A stretch of DNA of 64,000 nt from Iris pallida (taxonomy: Eukaryota > Streptophyta > Magnoliopsida > Asparagales > Iridaceae). Below, one piece after another: positions 56,715 to 64,000 of the stretch (position 1 is its first letter; every line of letters starts with the position of its first letter). The stretch is from assembly GCA_029216955.1 (NCBI GenBank), contig JANAVB010031417.1, positions 23,845,718 to 23,909,717 on the forward strand, given 5' to 3'. Under the pieces are notes generated by a model. The model was not told the DNA's origin and ran no database searches. It worked only from the letters and a program-made list of their open reading frames with translations. The translations under genes and the position numbers were made by a program.

Positions 56715-59378
56715 TGTCACTCCCCGATCCTGGAATACATATTTTAATACGTAAACCGATAAATTATATTTACTTTGTATTTATACGATATTTATATGCT
56801 GTATTTCTTCATGTATTTTCCAAAAATATTCGATAAAATATTATTTCGTAATTTATTTTCTGCATTTGGGCCTACAGTTTTGGCTCATTTGGGTAACCTA
56901 TTCTTGGTTCACCTTGGTTCATCATGAACCCATGGGTTCAAGATTCTATATAATAACTCAACTCATTCTCTCTCCTCTCATTTATTTCCTCTCATTTACT
57001 TTCCTCCACCAACCAAGGCAAGTACCAACTTGCTCAAGAGATGGATCCATAAATGTTGTTGATATTTTCTTACAAAATTATTTGTCAAAATATGTTCTTC
57101 TTCTTATTCTATACTAGTTTAGAACTTGAAGTTTTCCATTTTGAAGCTTTAATTTTTGTAGATCTAGGTTTTAACCATTTTTGGATCTTCTTGGTTTTGA
57201 TCTAGCAAACTTCATTATTTTCAAGTTTTGATGGTTCCATGTTGTAGAGAATTTTGTTCTACCCAATTTTGACCTTTAAAAAGTTGGATTTGGACTTATT
57301 TTGACCAAGTTATGGACTTTTGAAGCTTGGGTTCAACCCATGGAGTTCTTGCTGTTTGGAGAAGACAGTGAGCAGTGCGAGAGCTTTTTAGCTCGCGCCA
57401 CTGAGTTGCGCACGCTCTTTAGCACAGCGCAGTCCTCATACACTGCCTTTTGGGAGTGTATGTCTTGCATACGCTCACTTGGGAGACAAGGAGTCGTATG
57501 GAGTCCATACGCTGCCTTTTGGGAGCGTATGTCTTCTATACGCTAACCTGAGCGTACGCCGACCTGAGCGTAGGCTGACCTGAGCGTAGGCTAACCAGAG
57601 CGTAGCCTGACTTGAGCGCGCCCTGACCTGGACTCCCCTATACCTTATATTTTTATATGTATATATTATATTGAATATATATATATGTAAATGTTTGTGT
57701 ATGTTATATATCCTTACACCTTTTGTCCTGAGCATGATATGAGCACTAATGTGACCCCGGTGAACAAAGTGTTCCTACCTGATACTTGTACCTGAATGTC
57801 CCAGTTCTCGTTCATGCTCGACAAATGACTCGTAATTCCACGTGGCATATTTGCAATGATGCGTTACACCAAGGAGGGTAGAACATGTTGACATACTGAT
57901 TGACATGGATCCTCTTTTGGGGTACTCGTACTTGAGTACGACATTTAGGAGGATGATCATGCAGGCCACAGCATGTGAGTCCAAGATTTCATCTAGGGTT
58001 AAATTAGGCAACTAAATGTACTAGATGCATGGGGAGGGCAAAATCCCGAGATCGTGTTACACCAGCCGCCTTGAGATATTGTCTTGACGCGCCGGCTGGT
58101 CTCCACGGATACTGTGTCATCTGCAACGAGTGGATGACTGTATCCGATTAATTCCTGCTATATATTATATGTTTTAGCAAGGTGGCCTTACGAGGGACCT
58201 GTGCTCAATCATACCTGTCTACGCGAACCCCTGGGTTGGCTAGCCTTGCTGGAAAGATACGATCTGAGGATTTTTTAATAACATGACGCGAGGATAACCT
58301 CGTCCCACTAGAGACTTGTAGACTTGATTGGCCATGAAAACGACTTGCTTGTATCCTATTACCTTCTGTAAATAACTGAGGGAAGCGGACTATCATGGTA
58401 CATGATCCAACCCATGTTCTTGTTTGATTGTTGGGTTGGTTATCGTACTATGACAGGCTGTGGACCGAAGTTATGAACGGAAGACTTATTCTGGTTGTGA
58501 AGTACTACTTCTGTGAATGACTGAGGAATATGGTCTATCATAGTACATGATCCAACCCATGTTCTTGTTTGATTGTTGGGTTGGTTATTGTGCTGTGATA
58601 GGCTATCGACCGAAGTCACGATCAGGAGATTTTATTGCTTATACCTTTTAACTTATATGAATGTTATAGAGTACGACACGTCCCGACTCCATACGGCACC
58701 TTTTGTCCTTGTTTGGTTGTAAGGGTGCCATATGGGTTCGAAGATGTTGCGCTACCCTATAATAGTAGCATAAGTATTACTATTATCAATCATTCTATTA
58801 ACTGGGTTTTTAATCTTAACTCTTGTGCCCCTTTGGCGGTACTTGCTATTCGGGGCTGACCCCACTGGTTTTGTTTGGCCAGATCTCGTAGCAGAGCCAG
58901 AGGACACGATCTTCCTCCCTGACATCCATGGTGCATACTAGGAGCATGGCGGTTCGGGGACTCGAGTGGGTTTCTTCTCCACCACTCCTGCTTATATTTT
59001 GTGCGGCATTTAGCCACCGGCACCTGTTAGCCGGATTACTTGATATATTGTGTCAGTTCATAATTGTAATTAAACAGACTGCAGCTGTGTATAATTTTGT
59101 ACTCCTGACTCTCTGAGATAGCTAAATTATAAAGCTAGTCTCTCATGATCATTTTTGATGAAGCGCCAGGGACGCCTTACTGCTTTATCTTTAATGTTCA
59201 TTTATTTGCTGATGTGATTTGATTGATTGAGACATAGAACTCTATGGGACCATAAGAGACTTGATTGTAGCATGTACCCCCTAGTCTCTCGACAGCCACG
59301 ATCGCCGTATGACGTTACGTACCTCATATGGAGTAGCTGGCCTAGTCCGTCTCCGTATTTCGGTACTGGGGCGTGACA
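56715..59378 (+). repeat. 3' LTR of Tek-A (2664 bp)
   Basis: TGTCACTCCCCG to GGGGCGTGACA. It repeats the landmarks of the 5' LTR: TATA 56947, hairpin 57018-57033, shorter 69-bp array at 57437, stem-loop cluster, and short frame 58867-58941. Its last bases are GTGACA, against GTGATA in the 5' LTR. Confidence 0.93.
58867..58941 (+). other. Conserved short reading frame GFVWPDL (Tek-A 3' LTR)
   Basis: Same 24 codons as the 5' LTR copy. The mini-hairpin before it reads CGGGG-CTGA-CCCCA, losing one pair. Confidence 0.5.
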
Positions 59379-59670
59379 GGTTGGTTTGATGTTCGAATTT
59401 CTCCAAAATCCTAAAACTGAATACATGTTAACATTTTTTACATTGATTTTAAATGTTTAGTTCAATTTCAGATTTAATATGTAATGTTAAACTGAACTGA
59501 ATGATTGAACCCTTCATTTTAAGTTATAACCCCTGTACTCTTGACACTCTACACTAATGTACACTAATGTTCACAACTGCCATGTAAACCTAACCCTTCC
59601 TCTCTATGTTATGTTCATATATCTATATAGATATACATAGAGTTTATGCATACATGTTATAATGTATATA

Positions 59671-59696
59671 GATACATAACTAAATCTCTACCTCAT

Positions 59697-59774
<78 letters not shown>

Positions 59775-59849
59775 GAGGTAGAGATTTAGTTATGTATCTA
59801 TATATATAGATAAAATATATATAGATACATAACTAAATCTCTACCTCAT

Positions 59850-59932
<83 letters not shown>
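59671..59932. repeat. TA microsatellites with inverted and direct flank copies
   Basis: A 29-bp segment containing ACTAAATCTCTACCTCATTA lies at 59671-59699, inverted at 59771-59799 and direct again at 59824-59852, separated by TA runs. The first E copy has only one. Confidence 0.85.
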
Positions 59933-59933
<1 letters not shown>

Positions 59934-60165
59934 TTAGCCATGCATGCTATGAGTAAATAGGTTGTGCACTGTAGATTGTTAACCAATATGCCATGAGTAG
60001 TGTAACTGGATAGCTATTGGTTTGAAACCCAAATCTTCATATACACTTTCATGTATATTTCACATACAAACATGCCTACTATCTAACCATATGAACATGT
60101 CCACATACACCCATACACACACGAACCACATAACCTTTACATAATGCTAGCTTTTCCCCTTCTAA

Positions 60166-60243
<78 letters not shown>

Positions 60244-60245
<2 letters not shown>

Positions 60246-60413
60246 GAGCGGATCGGGAGCCCCGCCCGCGGAGCCCCGCCGAAGCCCCGCTCCCCCTTAG
60301 CCGTTGGATCGCGCGGGCGGGGGCGGGCCCCACGCGGGCCCCGCGCGATCCGATGGTACAGGGGGGGCGGGGCTTCGACGGGGCTCCGCGGGCGGGGCCT
60401 TTGATCCGCTTCC
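60244..60413. mobile_element. 170-bp GC-rich fold-back element (MITE-like) in a TA microsatellite
   Basis: 136 of 170 bases are G or C, in strong contrast to the AT-rich surroundings. Outer arms of 53 bp match with 7 mismatches (both contain GCGGATC and CGGAGCCCCG), and inner arms share GGATCGCGCGGG, so the whole forms one long hairpin. It is bordered by (TA)n on both sides. The matching place in the first E copy (42290-42327) has the microsatellite but no insert. It has no coding capacity. Insertion of small elements into TA microsatellites recalls the rice micron family. Confidence 0.85.
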
Positions 60414-60757
60414 TATATATATATATATTGTGATTGGATTTTAATGCTCGAAATTTGTGCTTTAAATTTTGATTTTGATTATGCCTTAAAGCCTTGATGA
60501 TTTGTTATTCTGTATCTTTTCCAGTTTAACACCCCTGATTGCTTGTAAGTTTTGATACCCTATGATTGTTTTGGTCTAGTGTAACTAGTATACCTAGATG
60601 AGACTTTCACTACCACCATATGCCATGACCCTGTATGCCATCCTTTTTAATCGTATGATTTAGGTAAGTTCTGAGACCAAGATTGTTGGGGACGAGACTC
60701 TAGAAGAAGTACGACCATTTTAATTTCGAGGACGAAATTTTTCTAGTGGTGTAGGAT

Positions 60758-61965
60758 TGTAACACCCAGTTTTCCAAATGAGGGTAATTTTGAACTTTTG
60801 TAAATGTTTATTATTTAATAATAGGATTTATGATTTATGGGAATTTTTAATTAATTTAATACTATTTAAAATTGGTGAATTATAATTTTGATGTGTTAGC
60901 TGGTGAACTCTAGAACTGTTGAGCCTAGAGACTAACCATGACCATGGGGACCTAACCATGTGATTAGAATGACTATTTACAACTTTTTCGGCTAAGGGTA
61001 TTTTGGTTATTTTGTGACTTTTGAATTATTTAGGATTTTGATTAATTGGTGAATTTTAGATTATTTTAATAATATTTAAATTGATGTATTATAATTTTGG
61101 TCATTTTTCATATTTTAATATTTTGGAAAAATTTTATATTTTTAATATTGTTTTTATTGGATTTGTTTAGTCGGATTTGAGTTTCGTCTCGTTCCGACTT
61201 GTATTGTGACCCGGATAGCTTAAACTCTAGATGGGACCCAATATTAAGTTAAGCATGGCTCACACGACCCAACATTAAGTTAGTTAATTAAACTAATTTT
61301 GACCCCAAACTTGAACCTAGTCTAGACTTAACCATATGAGACTAGAGAGGGGCAATTAGGACATTTCACATTAGCCCTAATGGACTCTTTATGGCAGCCA
61401 CCTTTAGGGTAGAACGATTCATTTCATTCATTACAATCTTGCCTCTTTTATTTTCCTTTTGTTCTTTCCCAATTTTAGAGAGCCTTCTCATTGATTTGAT
61501 CTCCAAATCAAATCATTCCTTCACCAAACCTTCCCTCAATCATTCCCATTCTCCAAGGGAAGGGTGCTATCAAGGATTGGAAGAGGAGTGCAAGGAGGAG
61601 TGTCCACTTTGAGGAATCTTCGTATCGGAGCCGCGTCCTAAAGGATTTCATTGAGATTCCACTCCCAATAGGTAAAACCCATCCTCTAAATCGATTTTCT
61701 TTGCATATAAATTAGTTTTGAATCCGTAGGATCCATCCTCATGCATGTGTCCCTTTTAGATTCAAATTTGAGGCCATTTCGAGCTCTCTTGAGGATTTTA
61801 GATATGTGTCTTGTGTCCTACTTAATAGATCCCAAATTAGGACACCCCATGTGTATGTATGTATGATAATAGTTTAAATAGATATTTAAATTAAGTTTTA
61901 TAATGGTTAGAGAGTGGATTAATCTTAGTTAGGATGGTTAGAATGAGTTTTATTTGGATACCTAT
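60758..61965 (+). repeat. Family E LTR 2, truncated by Tat-2
   Basis: TGTAACACCCAG onward, closely matching LTR 1 from 42656 to about 43904. It breaks after GGATACCTAT; LTR 1 continues GTTTGTATC there. Bases 61961-61965 (CCTAT) are the expected target duplication of Tat-2. Confidence 0.88.
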
Positions 61966-62845
61966 TGTAGGTCCTAAAAAATCAAGTTGCATCAATCAAC
62001 AAAGTCAAGAAATCAAGAAACCCATCATTTGGATGAATTGCGCAGACAATAGATTGCACAGCAATCCGATTGCGCATACTGCTTTGCGCACACTTCCAAC
62101 TGCGCAGACTGACGTGGCAGAAGTCATCATTACCAAATCAAATCAAATCTTTTCTGACAACTGACAGCACGAATAACAAGGAATCTGTTCGTTTCCTGCG
62201 CCGCACAGTGCTCGAGGGCGGCTGACAGCTGGCAGCGCAAACCAATCCTGCGCAGTTTGAGTCTGCGCAAACCATGTATGCGCAATTCAACTCTGCGCAC
62301 TCCATCAATATAATTGTTAAGTTACACGTGGTATTCATGCCATCGATTGCTCATTACGTGGCAACTGTTTATGCACGATCATGCACATTTCTATCAAATG
62401 ATACCATGTGTCCATGATAGTTGGCCCACGATCCAGTAACTGTCTGCGCAAATCAATATTGCGCAAACCAATGCTGCGCAAATCATCCTGCGCAGTCCAA
62501 AAATAACTGAAAGTTAGTTATTTTCAGAACTCTATAAATAGAGTTTCAAGTCTTCATTTTGAGGGGGATCAAGATCAGAGATCAGAAATCAGAGAGTTCA
62601 GGAGTTCTTGCCAAAGTGCTGCTGCATTCTTCCGAGACTTTTGTCTTCAACTTCAGAGGCTTTTGCCTTCAGTTTCCAGAGTTGTTTTCAACTTCAAAGG
62701 CTTCGTCTTCACAGTTCACATCGTCCAAGGGATAAAGCAATCGTCATCAAGATTGGATTCCTATAGTTGTAATTTTTCCCAGAATTCTTGTAATCTTTAT
62801 TACAGTTTGTATCAATAAAGTTCTATACTTTTGTTTTTGCAGACA
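61966..62845 (+). repeat. 5' LTR of Tat-2 (880 bp)
   Basis: TGTAGGTCC to GCAGACA. Twelve TGCGCA motifs lie in 62039-62500. The promoter is at 62533-62541 (TATAAATAG) and a poly(A) signal AATAAA at 62814-62819. U3 is about 600 bp and R-U5 about 280 bp. Confidence 0.85.
62533..62541 (+). promoter_or_regulatory. TATA box of the Tat-2 LTR
   Basis: TATAAATAG in the context CTCTATAAATAGAG, 310 bp before the LTR end. Confidence 0.7.
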
Positions 62846-62847
62846 AA

Positions 62848-64000
62848 ATGGCGACTCTGCTGGGGACAACTTTCTCCTCCGAAGAGGAAGTAGCAACTCA
62901 ATGTGATGTAGCGTCTATCGGGAAGACGCAGAAGACGCTGGTTGTTAAGGTCAACCAGACAGCCTACGAGGCGATGCTCAACTCCAAGACCACTCCCCGT
63001 ACTGTAGCCACTTCTGCAAAGAGCAAAGTGCGCTCAGTTTGGGTCTCTAAGTCTGCACAATCTGGCATTTTTGCCACCAAGGATGCTGTACCAATTGTTG
63101 CACAATCTGCTAGTCAGATTGCTGCACAAACTGCTGTGCCAACTGTTGCACAGTCTGTCTCAGCAACTGCTGCACAATCTGTTGCAGTCAAGACTGCGCA
63201 ATCTGTTGCAAATGTTGCGCAAGCTACTTCATATGCTGCCTTGTCAAAACAGAAGACTCCTATGACTCTGGCGCAATTGGCAGTGGCTTTTCCTGCGCAA
63301 AATAGCACTCCAGTAACTAAAGTGCTTCCCAAGCACTCTAAGACAAGAACTCCTAATGCACTTCCTACCAAAGCTTCTAATGCACAAATGACTAGTGCAC
63401 CTTCCACCCATGCGCAAACCAAGTCTGCGCAATCTAAGAAAAATAGCCTTTTGGCTAAATTTCCGGCTTCTCACAATAAAAGAAGAGATTCTACTCCTCT
63501 TCCCAAACACCCTATTGCCCCTGCACAATTCATTGAAGGTAGTCCTTTGACTATTCCTCCTTCTCTTCAAAGCAAAGGAAAAGGTCCATTGGTCTTTTCT
63601 CAAACTTCCTTGTCTCATGACTTGGAAAATAACAGAGGAAAACGCTCTTTAGCTAACCCTTCATCTCAAAACAAAGGAAAAGGCCCTTTAGTCTTTTCTC
63701 AGTCTTCTTCAGTCTTTACTGAAGAAGATCCATCTCAATGTGTCTCGGCTCCAATCAATTCAAGAACTCTGGTAAACAAGGATTCTTCTTTCCTTTATAA
63801 CAAGAGTACTTGTACTAATCAAAGAGGTATTCTGCCTACTCCGATAGCAGAATTCCAGGACCTCCCGACTCTACAAATTTCTCGTTCCAGACAGGGAAAA
63901 CTGTTAGTGTCTCAAACAGAAACTCCTGGGGGTGAATTTGCAGATCTAAGAACATATCTTAACAGGCCAACTTCGGCAAAACGTAAGCAACCTATGCCGA
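62848..64000 (+). CDS. Tat-2 leader ORF, unbroken to window end (partial)
   Basis: 384 codons without a stop, continuing past the window. The ATG at 62848 overlaps the primer site, so residues 2-7 are encoded by it (MATLLGT). Another start (such as the ATG in EAMLNSK) cannot be excluded. The protein is low-complexity and basic: an Ala-Gln-Ser/Thr repeat (about residues 70-130: VAQS, AAQT, TAQS), then two copies of KGKGPLVFSQ (about residues 245 and 278). No gag core, zinc finger or enzyme motif is seen. Ogre-type elements carry an extra ORF1 before gag whose role is unknown; this may be that, or a gag N-terminus. Confidence 0.7.
   Translation, partial: MATLLGTTFSSEEEVATQCDVASIGKTQKTLVVKVNQTAYEAMLNSKTTPRTVATSAKSKVRSVWVSKSAQSGIFATKDAVPIVAQSASQIAAQTAVPTVAQSVSATAAQSVAVKTAQSVANVAQATSYAALSKQKTPMTLAQLAVAFPAQNSTPVTKVLPKHSKTRTPNALPTKASNAQMTSAPSTHAQTKSAQSKKNSLLAKFPASHNKRRDSTPLPKHPIAPAQFIEGSPLTIPPSLQSKGKGPLVFSQTSLSHDLENNRGKRSLANPSSQNKGKGPLVFSQSSSVFTEEDPSQCVSAPINSRTLVNKDSSFLYNKSTCTNQRGILPTPIAEFQDLPTLQISRSRQGKLLVSQTETPGGEFADLRTYLNRPTSAKRKQPMP
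62849..62866 (+). other. Tat-2 primer-binding site, tRNA-Arg type
   Basis: TGGCGACTCTGCTGGGGA, 3 nt after the LTR. TGGCGACTC is complementary to a tRNA-Arg 3' end (GAGTCGCCA). Ogre elements are known to use tRNA-Arg. Confidence 0.7.

Larger units (their letters stand above)
48839..59378 (+). mobile_element. Tek-A: full-length Tekay/Del-like chromovirus, plus strand
   Basis: 5' LTR 48839-51623, interior 51624-56714, 3' LTR 56715-59378. Both sides have GGTTG (48834-48838 and 59379-59383). The first E copy shows the empty site at about 30302-30306, proving insertion. The LTRs differ by only scattered bases apart from repeat-copy number, so it is fairly young. The coding region has three TAG codons and one frameshift. 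Confidence 0.96.
59379..60757 (+). other. Family E interior, right part
   Basis: Continues the interior after Tek-A. No coding sequence. It carries large TA tracts (59701-59932, 60168-60243), a GC-rich fold-back insertion (60244-60413), and ends at a decayed polypurine tract (TCTAGTGGTGTAGGAT) before LTR 2. Confidence 0.75.
42656..61965 (+). mobile_element. Family E element: LTR, pol-less interior, truncated LTR
   Basis: 5' LTR 42656-47014, interior 47015-60757 (about 3.2 kb once Tek-A and one duplication are removed), 3' LTR from 60758 until cut by Tat-2 at 61966. Primer site and polypurine tract are in place. The interior has at most a decayed gag and no pol, so it would depend on another element. 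A further E interior upstream (29469-42655) makes this a tandem array sharing the LTR at 42656. Confidence 0.8.
61966..64000 (+). mobile_element. Tat-2: 5' end of a second Tat/Ogre-like element
   Basis: LTR 61966-62845, primer site 62849-62866, then an ORF open to the window end. The tRNA-Arg type primer site and a long ORF before any gag core suggest the Tat/Ogre group. The left edge is exact by comparison with LTR 1. It is a different family from Tat-1: LTR ends and leader do not match. Confidence 0.8.

Noticed and set aside
60144..60433. Reading frames through the GC-rich insert with Arg/Pro/Gly-rich ends
   Set aside because: They cross from TA microsatellite into a palindromic insert. 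High GC makes stops rare; there is no protein signature.

Overview
This window is repeat-rich plant nuclear DNA. It is built almost entirely of nested LTR retrotransposons of the Ty3/gypsy superfamily, and I see no host gene, tRNA or rRNA. Plant origin follows from Tat-lineage and Tekay/Del-like chromovirus polyproteins, from primer-binding sites matching plant tRNA-Ile and tRNA-Arg, and from long AT microsatellites. The species cannot be named from the sequence.

Layout. (1) 1-13090 is the 3' part of a Tat-lineage element, Tat-1: a broken pol, a three-exon antisense gene with its own TATA box, and a 3' LTR full of TGCGC motifs. It sits in an integrase fragment (13091-13715). (2) 13716-23189 holds minus-strand LTR sequence: a lone LTR piece, then an internally deleted element (LTR, about 1 kb interior, LTR). 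(3) 23190-28634 is a broken plus-strand pol, interrupted by a 3.4 kb solo LTR with a perfect 5-bp target duplication, followed by its PPT and a cut 3' LTR (to 29468). (4) 29469-61965 belongs to a pol-less family, here called E, arranged as interior - LTR - interior - LTR. A full-length minus-strand element, Tek-B (30831-42118, duplication AGTGT), sits in the first interior. A full-length plus-strand element, Tek-A (48839-59378, duplication GGTTG), sits in the second. Each interior copy preserves the empty site of the insertion found in the other. A 170-bp GC-rich fold-back element lies in a TA microsatellite of the second copy only. (5) At 61966 a second Tat element, Tat-2, enters the last E LTR. 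Its LTR, tRNA-Arg primer site and an ORF open to the window end are present.

All pol reading frames are broken. In-frame stops are mostly TAG.

The most interesting signal is inside the LTRs of the chromovirus-like families. These LTRs have a promoter near their start and a very long stretch behind it. That stretch carries (a) a small hairpin close to the expected transcription start, (b) arrays of stem-loops with an invariant 14-nt loop and stems that covary between units, (c) a second hairpin class with a CTTGTTTG-type loop, and (d) a tiny covarying hairpin followed by a short reading frame beginning GFVWPD and ending 21-24 codons later. This module recurs across separately diverged LTR families. 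The same families share a primer site matching tRNA-Ile placed 9-10 nt from the LTR end. I know of no description of this module; that is a statement about my knowledge, not a literature search.
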